Below are positions 1 to 6,811 of a stretch of 12,573 bases of DNA, piece after piece. The translations under genes were made by a program, and so were the position numbers. The first letter of the stretch is position 1. Every line of letters begins with the position of its first letter. The notes below the pieces were generated by a model, which worked only from the letters and a program-made list of their open reading frames with translations, did no database searches and was not told the DNA's origin. The DNA lies in NCBI GenBank assembly GCA_028718265.1, contig JAQUMG010000030.1:1-12573 (forward strand). Reading direction: 5' to 3'. The stretch comes from Candidatus Omnitrophota bacterium. GTDB taxonomy: Bacteria > Omnitrophota > Koll11 > JAHIPI01.

Positions 1-498
1 AGTGATAATATCGTAGGAATAAAACAGGTTTCTCCGGATGTTCAGATACTCTATTCGCAGGACGGGAAGAGCGGAATGGCTCCATTGGTTGCAGTTCGGC
101 AACTTGGGCAGGGTCGCGTGGGTTATTTGAGCGCTTGCGGAAATAATAACGATTTTTTTCAATTGGCCAAAAGAATGATTTTCTGGTGCGCAAAAAAGGA
201 GAGCGCAATCACCCAGTTAAACACGGATACTCCGGACACTTTTATTTATTTATACCCAAAGATAAAAACGGTACTTCTCTATAACATGAATCCCGAACAA
301 CGGAAAGTTCAAGTGAGTGTAGACCCTTCACTGCTGGGTATCCAGAGGAATGAAGACTGCGTTCTTCGCGATGGCATAACCGGCGAGGTTCTTGGTTCGG
401 TTTCGGCCGCTCAATTGACAGAAGGGTTTTCGTTAGACCTCTTGCCGTGGACATTCCGCTTGGTTGAGGTAAATAAGAAAGGAGGGGCGGAGAAATGA
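1..498 (+). CDS. C-terminal fragment of a probable glycosidase-like / GATase-like-fold protein
   Basis: The reading frame is already open at base 1, so this is the last 165 residues of a larger protein whose start lies outside the window; the internal ATG at 76 is probably not the true start. The early part contains a hydrophobic strand followed by a Gly-Gln-Gly-Arg-Val turn and another strand (about bases 76-140). This resembles the glutamine-amidotransferase-like (beta-galactosidase trimerisation) domain of GH42-type enzymes. It is followed by a beta-rich tail (about 230-475) like their C-terminal beta-sandwich, with an 'I-T-G-E-V-L' segment. The catalytic part is missing, so substrate and activity cannot be judged. 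The stop overlaps the next start (ATGA, 495-498), indicating translational coupling with the secreted LamG protein. The family call is by resemblance only; another large carbohydrate-active or ThuA-like protein is possible. Confidence 0.6.
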   Translation, partial: SDNIVGIKQVSPDVQILYSQDGKSGMAPLVAVRQLGQGRVGYLSACGNNNDFFQLAKRMIFWCAKKESAITQLNTDTPDTFIYLYPKIKTVLLYNMNPEQRKVQVSVDPSLLGIQRNEDCVLRDGITGEVLGSVSAAQLTEGFSLDLLPWTFRLVEVNKKGGAEK

Positions 499-1217
499 AG
501 CGGTTACTTCTGGCAGTAATTTTGGCGGTTATATTAAACGTTGTTAATGCTTACGGTGAAGACCTTGGCTGGTGGCATTTTAATGAGACCGAAGGCAGTC
601 AGGCAAAGGACTCCAGTAGTTACAACACTCCGGGGGCGATTGTTGGAAGTGACTATAAATGGGTTAAAGGAATTTTTGACGGCGCACTTTTTCTGGACAG
701 CAACAGCTACTTAACCATGGACTGCCCAAAAGATGGACATCTTGATTTTGATGCTGGTCAGAACTTTACCATCACTCTTCTGGTTAAGGGTGAGAGGATG
801 CAACCAGGGTTTGGAGGTTACGGTCTGGTGTCAAAAAAAACCGGCATGAGCACTGATTCTGGCTTTGACCTTTCTTACAACGGAGGAAATCTGCGTTATG
901 AAATTGCTGATGTGAGTGGAGCCAGAGAAGCTTTTTATATTAAAGGTCTCGCGGATGGATGGCACTATATCGCTTTTGGCAGGTCAGGAGAGGTGATGTT
1001 CGTCCGAATCTACACCCTTTCCAACGGAAAAGTCCAAATGGTTGAAGACACAAAGACCAAGACTGCCGGCAGCCTGGCAAATAACCAGGATTTTAGGGTA
1101 AACATCTCCGGGTGGCCGTCTTTCAAGATTACCTTAGATGAATTGCGGGTGCGCGACGAGGATGCACGAGGCAGTCTGCAGTCTGAAGCGGAACAATGCT
1201 TTGGAATACGTCACTGA
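495..1217 (+). CDS. Secreted LamG / concanavalin A-like lectin domain protein
   Basis: This 240-residue protein starts with a clear signal peptide: Lys2-Arg3, a long hydrophobic run to about residue 17, and a Val-Asn-Ala site favouring cleavage after Ala19. The mature part is a single LamG-type (concanavalin A-like jelly-roll) domain. The typical opening 'W-x-F-N-E-x-x-G-x-x-x-x-D-S-S' is present, then 'G-x-F-D-G-A-L-F-L-D' near residues 60-67 and a 'L-D-E-L-R-V' strand near residues 214-219. Such domains usually bind carbohydrate or act as structural modules; no catalytic residues can be assigned. The start is well supported by a perfect AAGGAGG Shine-Dalgarno at 479-485, nine bases before an ATG that overlaps the upstream stop. 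It is probably exported and accessory to the glycosidase-like gene ahead of it. A distant hydrolase of the same fold cannot be excluded. Confidence 0.8.
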   Translation: MKRLLLAVILAVILNVVNAYGEDLGWWHFNETEGSQAKDSSSYNTPGAIVGSDYKWVKGIFDGALFLDSNSYLTMDCPKDGHLDFDAGQNFTITLLVKGERMQPGFGGYGLVSKKTGMSTDSGFDLSYNGGNLRYEIADVSGAREAFYIKGLADGWHYIAFGRSGEVMFVRIYTLSNGKVQMVEDTKTKTAGSLANNQDFRVNISGWPSFKITLDELRVRDEDARGSLQSEAEQCFGIRH

Positions 1218-1232
1218 TCATTTTCGAAATTT

Positions 1233-1237
1233 GGAAG
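1233..1237 (+). promoter_or_regulatory. Shine-Dalgarno GGAAG that bears on the start choice of the downstream dehydrogenase
   Basis: GGAAG lies only three bases before the ATG at 1241 but nine bases before the in-frame ATG at 1247. Normal spacing favours 1247, which also puts the protein start right at Met-Lys-Lys-Ile-Lys, the usual lead into the first Rossmann strand. Confidence 0.5.
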
Positions 1238-1240
1238 TAA

Positions 1241-2260
1241 ATGACGATGAAAAAAATAAAAACCGGAATAATAGGGGTGGGCGGCGGGAAGGGTTTTATT
1301 GATGTTTTGCGTGAAAGCGGAAAGGCCGACGTAATCGCTGTCTGCGATATTTACAAACAGCGGGCCGAAGAGACCGCCGAAGAGAAACAAATTCCGCACT
1401 GGTTTGAAGATTACCGCCGGATGCTTGAACTCAAAGAACTGGATCTGGTTATAGTGAGGACTGATGATAAGAACCACGCTCCAATTTCCCTGGCTTCTCT
1501 GAGCGCCGGAAAAGACGTTTTAGTGGAAAAACCTATGGCTATCGCTATGGAAGAATTAGAGGCGATGGTTAAAAAGGTGGAAGAGACCAAGAAAATTTTG
1601 ATGGTCAACTACATTTTAAGATATAACCCTATCTGCCAATTGGTAAAGCGCCATGCCGACAAAGTAATGTTCGGTAAAATATTTTACATTCAGCGAGAAT
1701 ATCTTCATAACCTAGATAAAGAAGGCATATTAACCGGAACCTGGCGAGCCCAGAAGGATGGGAATCACACTCCGATTACCGGTGGCGGCTGCCATGCCAT
1801 TGATGCTTTCCGCTGGATTCTTGAAGATGAAGCCGAAGAGGTCTTTGCCTATGGAAATAAGATGTCTTATTCCCAGAAGGAATTTCCGTCCCCGGATAGC
1901 ATCGTCGCCCTGATCAAGTTCAAAAAAGGAACCATCGGCAAGATACATGCTTCTTTTGGCTGCATTTTAAAATATTACGATGATTTACAGGTAATGGGGA
2001 CTGAGGGGTCCTTTGTCGGCAATAAGTTTTACTACTCCACCAAAGAAGAGGAGGCAGTAAGTACCAACCTTAACTATCCCGGCCATCCCTACCAGCCCTT
2101 GGTTAAAGACCTGCTTGATTCCATAATCGAAAGGAAGTCTCCGCCGATAGATGTTTACGATGGTGCCAATGCTTCGTCTGTTGCTCTTGCCATAATGGAA
2201 TCGCTGAGCGCAGGCAAGCCGGTAAGGCCAAGAGTCTTCGTGCCGAGAAGAGGAAAATAA
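1241..2260 (+). CDS. Gfo/Idh/MocA family NAD(P)-dependent oxidoreductase
   Basis: This is a cytosolic two-domain dehydrogenase of 339 residues, the usual length for the family. These enzymes oxidise or reduce a hydroxyl group of sugars, inositols or sugar acids with NAD(P). The N-terminal Rossmann fold opens with 'G-I-I-G-V-G-G-G' (residues 9-16). An acidic residue follows the second strand (Cys35-Asp36), as is common for NAD binding. The hallmark Glu97-Lys98-Pro99 motif carries the catalytic lysine, and the C-terminal half has 'G-G-G-C-H-x-x-D' (181-188) with the probable catalytic His185 or Asp188. The true start may be ATG 1247, two codons later. The stop codon shares one base with the next start (TAATG, 2258-2262), so it is coupled to URO-D-like protein A. 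The substrate cannot be read from the sequence; a sugar released by this locus is likely. Confidence 0.93.
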   Translation: MTMKKIKTGIIGVGGGKGFIDVLRESGKADVIAVCDIYKQRAEETAEEKQIPHWFEDYRRMLELKELDLVIVRTDDKNHAPISLASLSAGKDVLVEKPMAIAMEELEAMVKKVEETKKILMVNYILRYNPICQLVKRHADKVMFGKIFYIQREYLHNLDKEGILTGTWRAQKDGNHTPITGGGCHAIDAFRWILEDEAEEVFAYGNKMSYSQKEFPSPDSIVALIKFKKGTIGKIHASFGCILKYYDDLQVMGTEGSFVGNKFYYSTKEEEAVSTNLNYPGHPYQPLVKDLLDSIIERKSPPIDVYDGANASSVALAIMESLSAGKPVRPRVFVPRRGK

Positions 2261-3408
2261 TGAAATCAACTGACTACCAGAAAGATTTTGCAGAGCTAAG
2301 AAATAATTTGGAACGTTTGGCCGAGAGTCATAAGGATATAATCGCCGAAAGAAAAGAACGGCTGGTTAAGGCCGAAAACTATCAGGAACCGGACCGGGTT
2401 CCGGTAGTATGCAGGCATGCAATAGACTGGTGGTTGCAGGAGAAGAAAATATCTTGGACTTCGTTTATCCACGACGCCGGTTTGCAAATCAGGGAAGGGA
2501 TTAAACTGGGTATTTACAATTTTAAGGAATTTGGTGCTGATATAGACCTACCTTCCGGTTGCGAGTCGGGAATAAACGTCGGCACCGAGGTGGTCGAATC
2601 TTCTGTCTTGGGCTGCCGCATAAAATATACCGAGGACGACTATCCCTGGCTTGACCTTACCTGGACGCCCATCTCCTCCCCCCAGGAAATCAAAGATTAT
2701 CTGGTGCCGGAGGAGGCAGAACTTGAACACCTGGGGGTAATGCCCCAGATTAAAAAATTAGTTACCGATGACCACGGCTATGGATTTAAAATAAATGGAA
2801 TAACCAACGGCGAAGGACCTTTTGAAATGTGCTGTTTTGCATATGGAACGAATAATTTCCTGCTTCTGCTCAAGGAAGACTCTTTTCTGGCAAAAGAACT
2901 ACTGGAGAAGATGACCCAATTAAGAATAAGGCAGGGAAAGATATTCAAGAGGTGGTTTGACCGATACAATGTTACGGTGGGCGAAAACAATATCGATATG
3001 ATTTCACCGAACCAGTTTGCCGAATTTGTTTTTCCTTATGACCGAAAGATATTCGAAGCCTTTCCGGAAGACATCCCTTGCTGGCATACCGACGCCTGTG
3101 CCGACCGCATTCTGGAACTGATACCCGAATATAAAATCAAGTTCTTTGAAGTAAGCGATACCACAAACTTGAAGTTGGCAAAAGAAAAACTTTCCCCCCA
3201 CCGGATAGTATTGACCGGCAACCTCCCACAGCGGCTCTTTGTCGTTGGGACAAAAGAAGAGATGGAAAGAGAAGTGATCAAATGTATTGAAGCAGCCGCT
3301 TCCGGCGGCGGATACATCTTGACTCCCAATTCACTTATGCGGGATGCGAAGAAAGAGAACATGAAAGCAATGATAGATGCGGTTAAAAAATATGGAAAGT
3401 ATCTATGA
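2260..3408 (+). CDS. URO-D-like (uroporphyrinogen decarboxylase / methyltransferase superfamily) protein A, divergent
   Basis: This 382-residue cytosolic protein has the URO-D TIM-barrel pattern. The 'Y-Q-E-P-D-R-V-P' signature is at residues 41-48, 'C-W-H-T-D' at 274-278, and the closing 'S-G-G-G-Y-I-L' at 348-354. The superfamily contains heme-pathway decarboxylases and corrinoid-linked methyltransferases such as MtaA and CmuA, which bind zinc through an H-x-C...C set. Here His276 and Asp278 occupy the first pair, but the segment after GGGYIL reads T-P-N-S, with no cysteine, unlike the two paralogues downstream. It also carries about 33 extra, charged, probably helical N-terminal residues before the usual family start. 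It is coupled to the Gfo/Idh/MocA gene by a one-base overlap. Absence of heme-synthesis genes argues against a true HemE. The actual reaction is unknown. Confidence 0.85.
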   Translation: MKSTDYQKDFAELRNNLERLAESHKDIIAERKERLVKAENYQEPDRVPVVCRHAIDWWLQEKKISWTSFIHDAGLQIREGIKLGIYNFKEFGADIDLPSGCESGINVGTEVVESSVLGCRIKYTEDDYPWLDLTWTPISSPQEIKDYLVPEEAELEHLGVMPQIKKLVTDDHGYGFKINGITNGEGPFEMCCFAYGTNNFLLLLKEDSFLAKELLEKMTQLRIRQGKIFKRWFDRYNVTVGENNIDMISPNQFAEFVFPYDRKIFEAFPEDIPCWHTDACADRILELIPEYKIKFFEVSDTTNLKLAKEKLSPHRIVLTGNLPQRLFVVGTKEEMEREVIKCIEAAASGGGYILTPNSLMRDAKKENMKAMIDAVKKYGKYL

Positions 3409-3442
3409 TATACACTTGTAAAATAGTTAAAGGAAGTTCACT

Positions 3443-3727
3443 ATGTTTGAAATTAGAAAAAAGCGGTTCCAAAACATCCGGCTGATAGAAAATAACGTAT
3501 CCCGGTTTGAAAAGAAGATTTGGGTTCGTAATTATTACCCAGGCCATCTCCTCTATTCTTTCGGTCATTATCCTTCCCGAAAAGTTTATATTCCGGGAGA
3601 AAAGGACTTTCAGATTCACCTGAATTCGCCCTGCCAGAGTCTGCTTACCGGGGAAATTGTTTCTGATGTTTCCGTTCCCGTAAATTCTTTTTTCCTCTTA
3701 AAACCGGAACAATATGCCGAGTGCTAA
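3443..3727 (+). CDS. Small unrecognised protein (94 aa), beta-rich
   Basis: I do not recognise this gene. It has a good Shine-Dalgarno (AAAGGAAG around 3429-3436, about eight bases before the ATG) and ends 14 bases inside the next gene, an arrangement typical of a real coupled gene. There is no signal peptide and no membrane segment. The N-terminal 30 residues are basic; the rest alternates hydrophobic and polar residues and ends with 'L-T-G-E-I-V' and 'V-P-V-N-S-F-F-L-L-K', suggesting a small beta-sandwich. That tail loosely recalls the C-terminal accessory domains of glycosidases, including the end of the partial gene at the window start. It could be a stand-alone accessory domain or the remnant of a larger enzyme. 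Confidence 0.6.
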   Translation: MFEIRKKRFQNIRLIENNVSRFEKKIWVRNYYPGHLLYSFGHYPSRKVYIPGEKDFQIHLNSPCQSLLTGEIVSDVSVPVNSFFLLKPEQYAEC

Positions 3728-5021
3728 AGGACATTCAATTATGACCGAAGTGGCGCTTTCCGTCCTGTCTGAAAGGATGGCGGCGGTTTGGAGTAAAGAG
3801 CGAGAGAAACTCATTCGTGAGTACTGCCTGTACCCGGATTGGTTTCACGCATCCAGATCTCAAGAGCTGGAGAAATACATGTTTTTTTATCAAAATGAGA
3901 AGAGAGAATTTCATTATTTACCCAGAGAAACGGTAATTGGGAATAAGAAACGCTGTACCGCCGCTTTCATCTTTTTACTGAAAAAAATTGCATTAAATTT
4001 AAAGAAGAACGAGATTTCCAAGGCAGCCAAATATGCCGGAGTTTTGGCCCATTTTTTTGAGGACTCCGCCGGTTGCCAGCATAGCCTGGAAGGACCGATG
4101 GGATTTAACATACCCTTTGGTGTTCCCTATCCTTTGGTAATGCAATTATTTCCCGCGCCGGTGGAGAAAAGATATGTTCCGGCTCAAATGATTCTTTCGC
4201 AACTTAAGGAACCGGAGTTATCCATAACCGGTTATAAACCCCTTTTGCTTGGTGCTTCACCAACAGAAGCGGCTTTTCACCTCTATGAGCGGTACTGGGA
4301 TGTGTTGAGGACTTCGCGGGCAAACGTGGTGAGAGTGATTAATGGTTTCTATTCCGATAACAACGAAGAAATGAACGGCGCATTGAAAGTGATGCTAAAA
4401 GAGGGTGCCCGGGTAATTGCCGACTCTTTTTATACGGCCATTTGTCTCGGAAAAGGATATTTTGAATCGGAGGCCGTAAAGAAATTACAAGAGGTCCACT
4501 TGGAAAACCTTACCCCGTTGTATCGTCCCTGGTACACGCCAATGCCAAAAGTGTATGGTCATAACTGCCTGATTAAAAATTGTAATCTCAACGAAAATTT
4601 CCAGCCGGTTCCTCTGACCCTCTTGATGAAAAAAGATAAGGAGTCGACCCAAGTTACTTTTAAAAACGGACTTGGAACCGGAGGCGGGTTCGATTTCAAG
4701 AAAGACCAGGGTTTTAATTACAAAATCGGATACGATATCCCGCGGGGTATTTTCAGCCAGTTCAAGGTGATAGCCGGATTGAATGCACTCTTAAAGAATG
4801 AAGGCAGGTTTAATTTGCAGATACATTGGAATGGCGAAATAGCCTATAGTACCGGCGTAATCTCCGGTGAAGAGCTGGCTAATGAGGCAATCGTAGACGT
4901 TTCTAAAGGAGGCATTTTAGACCTGGTCTTCAGGAAAATCGGTTCCGGCTATCCGGAAGTTCATGTTGTCTGGGGCAATCCGGCTCTGATACGCAGCAGG
5001 AACGCCCCGATATGGAGATAA
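3714..5021 (+). CDS. Zinc phospholipase C / S1-P1 nuclease-like protein with C-terminal NPCBM-like domain
   Basis: This 435-residue protein appears to have two parts. Residues 1 to about 260 are helical and show a metal-ligand pattern like zinc-dependent phospholipase C and S1/P1 nucleases. His7 lies close to the N-terminus, followed by Asp42 (in Y-P-D-W), His67, and the diagnostic H-x3-D-x5-H at His113, Asp117 and His123. In that family the zinc cluster hydrolyses phosphodiester or phosphomonoester bonds. Residues about 296-428 match the NPCBM carbohydrate-binding module pattern: a glycine-rich 'G-L-G-T-G-G-G-F' strand, 'F-S-Q-F-K-V-I-A-G-L', 'W-N-G-E-I-A-Y-S-T-G-V' and a closing strand. There is no signal peptide, which is odd for both domains. 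The upstream gene overlaps by 14 bases. ATG 3741 is an alternative start but would remove His7. The catalytic assignment is inferred. Confidence 0.65.
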   Translation: MPSAKGHSIMTEVALSVLSERMAAVWSKEREKLIREYCLYPDWFHASRSQELEKYMFFYQNEKREFHYLPRETVIGNKKRCTAAFIFLLKKIALNLKKNEISKAAKYAGVLAHFFEDSAGCQHSLEGPMGFNIPFGVPYPLVMQLFPAPVEKRYVPAQMILSQLKEPELSITGYKPLLLGASPTEAAFHLYERYWDVLRTSRANVVRVINGFYSDNNEEMNGALKVMLKEGARVIADSFYTAICLGKGYFESEAVKKLQEVHLENLTPLYRPWYTPMPKVYGHNCLIKNCNLNENFQPVPLTLLMKKDKESTQVTFKNGLGTGGGFDFKKDQGFNYKIGYDIPRGIFSQFKVIAGLNALLKNEGRFNLQIHWNGEIAYSTGVISGEELANEAIVDVSKGGILDLVFRKIGSGYPEVHVVWGNPALIRSRNAPIWR

Positions 5022-5029
5022 GGAGATAA

Positions 5030-5818
5030 ATGGCAAAAATATTTTTTCTCGGTACCGCTTCCGGAGTACCGACCGAAAATAGATATTGCGGTTCGACCCT
5101 CGTTTCCATAAACAGAGATCTATATCTTTTAGACGGCGGTGAACCCTGTTCCGCCTCTTTAGTTAGAGCAAACATCGACTATAACCGGATAAGAAGCATT
5201 TTTATATCGCATATGCATGTAGACCATTTTGGAGGAATTCCACTTCTCATTCAGGTTATGCAACTTAAAGGAAAATGCGGGCAGAGAAAATCTGACCTCA
5301 AACTGTTTGTGCCCCACGAGGGTATTAGCGGTATAAAAGAGTATCTGAAAGCGCTTTATTTGGTTGATGAACTATTGCCATTTAAACTGAAGATTATTTC
5401 CATAAAAGATAACCCAGTATACAGGGATAATAATCTAAAAATTTATACTCATACCAACAAGCATCTTGGATGGTGGGAAAAAGAGACAATCGCAAAAAAA
5501 TATCCAAAATTAAGAGGGAGTTCTTATTCTTTTGTGATACAGGCCAAAGGCAAAAAAATAGTCTATTCCGGTGACATTAAAGAGGTGCACGAGTTGGAAC
5601 CGTTGATGGAAAAAGCGGATTTACTTATCTTAGAAATGGCCCACGTCCTACCGGAAGAAATTTTCAAATTTTTGGCAGATAAAGCTGTGGCCAAAATTGT
5701 CTGCAACCATATACACCCGGATTGGAACGATAAGGATGACGAATATCAGAAACTTGGCCAAGAACATCTTGGAAAAAGATTCTGCATAGCGTATGATGGA
5801 ATGGAAATAGACATCTGA
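5030..5818 (+). CDS. Metallo-beta-lactamase-fold hydrolase, RNase Z-like
   Basis: This 262-residue cytosolic hydrolase begins 'F-L-G-T-A-S-G-V-P-T' like RNase Z and related phosphodiesterases. It has the full metal-binding set: His61-x-His63-x-Asp65-His66 (bases 5210-5227), Asp182 in 'S-G-D', and a C-terminal His227 in 'N-H-I-H-P'. His205 in 'E-M-A-H' is another candidate catalytic residue. RNase Z trims tRNA 3' ends, but the fold also serves as lactonase, phosphodiesterase and phosphonate-ester hydrolase. The position directly between a PLC-like gene and a GH130 phosphorylase makes a sugar-ester, lactone or phosphodiester substrate more likely than tRNA; this is inference. The start has an AAGGAG Shine-Dalgarno at 5020-5025 and the gap from the previous gene is only eight bases. 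Confidence 0.88.
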   Translation: MAKIFFLGTASGVPTENRYCGSTLVSINRDLYLLDGGEPCSASLVRANIDYNRIRSIFISHMHVDHFGGIPLLIQVMQLKGKCGQRKSDLKLFVPHEGISGIKEYLKALYLVDELLPFKLKIISIKDNPVYRDNNLKIYTHTNKHLGWWEKETIAKKYPKLRGSSYSFVIQAKGKKIVYSGDIKEVHELEPLMEKADLLILEMAHVLPEEIFKFLADKAVAKIVCNHIHPDWNDKDDEYQKLGQEHLGKRFCIAYDGMEIDI

Positions 5819-5851
5819 TTTTATTGGAAAACCATAGAGTGGAGGAGGAAA

Positions 5852-6772
5852 ATGTCTGAACACCAACCATGCAGTCGGATATTGAAAAGATATAAGGGCA
5901 ATCCGATTATTACCCCAAGAGACCTGCCGGGCGCCGGCGCCATTTACAATTGCGGTGCAACCATGTTCCGGGGCAAGTATTTACTCTTACTGTCAACCTA
6001 TGATTGCAACACCATTGCCAGCATGCATGTTGCCACCAGCGAAGACGGGGCCAGTTTTAAAATTCGAGAAAAATCGTTTATTGAAACCAGTACCGATCCG
6101 GAATTCAAGGAATATGACGGTTGGACCATTGACCCGAGAATCACAAAAATTGGCGATGTCTATTACATTGTTTACCCTGCGTATTCACGTAACGGCGTGG
6201 TGGGAATGCTGGGGAAGACAATAGATTTTGAGAAATTCGAAAGGATTGACATTATTTCACTGCCGGATAATAGATGTCCGGTGCTTTTTCCGGAAAAGAT
6301 AAACGGGCGGTATGTCCGGCTTGACCGGCCGGTGGGACAGGTGCGGCCCGGCCAGATATGGATTTCTTACTCGCCGGACCTCGTTCACTGGGGACACCAC
6401 AGGTTGTTAATGGACTTTGGGAGAGACGTGTGGAATAAACTTAAAATCGGTCCTTGCGCGCCACCGATTAAAACCGAAAAAGGCTGGCTGATGATTTATC
6501 ACGGCGTATGCGAGTGGGGCAGTATATATTCTCTTGGTTGCGCCCTCTTGGATTTGGAAAATCCCGCTAAAATAATTGGAATGGCGCCGGGGTATATTCT
6601 CACTCCGGAAGAACCGTATGAAATTTCGGGCCGTGTTTCCAATGTTGTTTTTTCCGCCGGCGCCGTTGTTGATGAAAAAACAGGAGAACTGAAAATATAT
6701 TACGGGGCTGCGGACACCTGCATTGGGCTGGCCACTGCTCCTTTAATGGAATTAGTGGAAGCATGTTTGTGA
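5852..6772 (+). CDS. GH130 family glycoside phosphorylase (beta-mannoside phosphorylase type)
   Basis: This 306-residue cytosolic five-bladed propeller enzyme has GH130 landmarks in order. The N-terminal 'R-Y-x-G-N-P-I-I-T-P' is followed by 'W-T-I-D-P-R-I-T' with the presumed catalytic Asp94. Next come 'V-R-L-D-R-P' (155-160), 'W-N-K-L-K-I-G' (194-200), 'G-W-L-M-I-Y-H-G-V' (211-219) and the closing 'Y-Y-G-A-A-D-T' with Asp288. Family members mostly split beta-1,4- or beta-1,2-mannosides with phosphate to give mannose 1-phosphate; a minority are hydrolases that lack the basic phosphate pocket. The basic residues Arg159 and Lys198 sit where phosphate-binding residues are expected, which favours a phosphorylase, but 'LDRP' replaces the more usual 'HRP', so the exact substrate is uncertain. 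A strong GGAGGAGG Shine-Dalgarno (5841-5848) supports the start and suggests high translation within the operon. Confidence 0.9.
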   Translation: MSEHQPCSRILKRYKGNPIITPRDLPGAGAIYNCGATMFRGKYLLLLSTYDCNTIASMHVATSEDGASFKIREKSFIETSTDPEFKEYDGWTIDPRITKIGDVYYIVYPAYSRNGVVGMLGKTIDFEKFERIDIISLPDNRCPVLFPEKINGRYVRLDRPVGQVRPGQIWISYSPDLVHWGHHRLLMDFGRDVWNKLKIGPCAPPIKTEKGWLMIYHGVCEWGSIYSLGCALLDLENPAKIIGMAPGYILTPEEPYEISGRVSNVVFSAGAVVDEKTGELKIYYGAADTCIGLATAPLMELVEACL

Positions 6773-6811
6773 TAAAGATTTTCTGGAAAAATACGTAAAA
6801 ATCGATTAGAT

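Noticed and set aside
76..498. Complete 140-residue gene starting at ATG 76
   Set aside because: The same frame is open from base 1 with sensible protein sequence, and the segment looks like the interior of a larger domain, so it is a C-terminal fragment.
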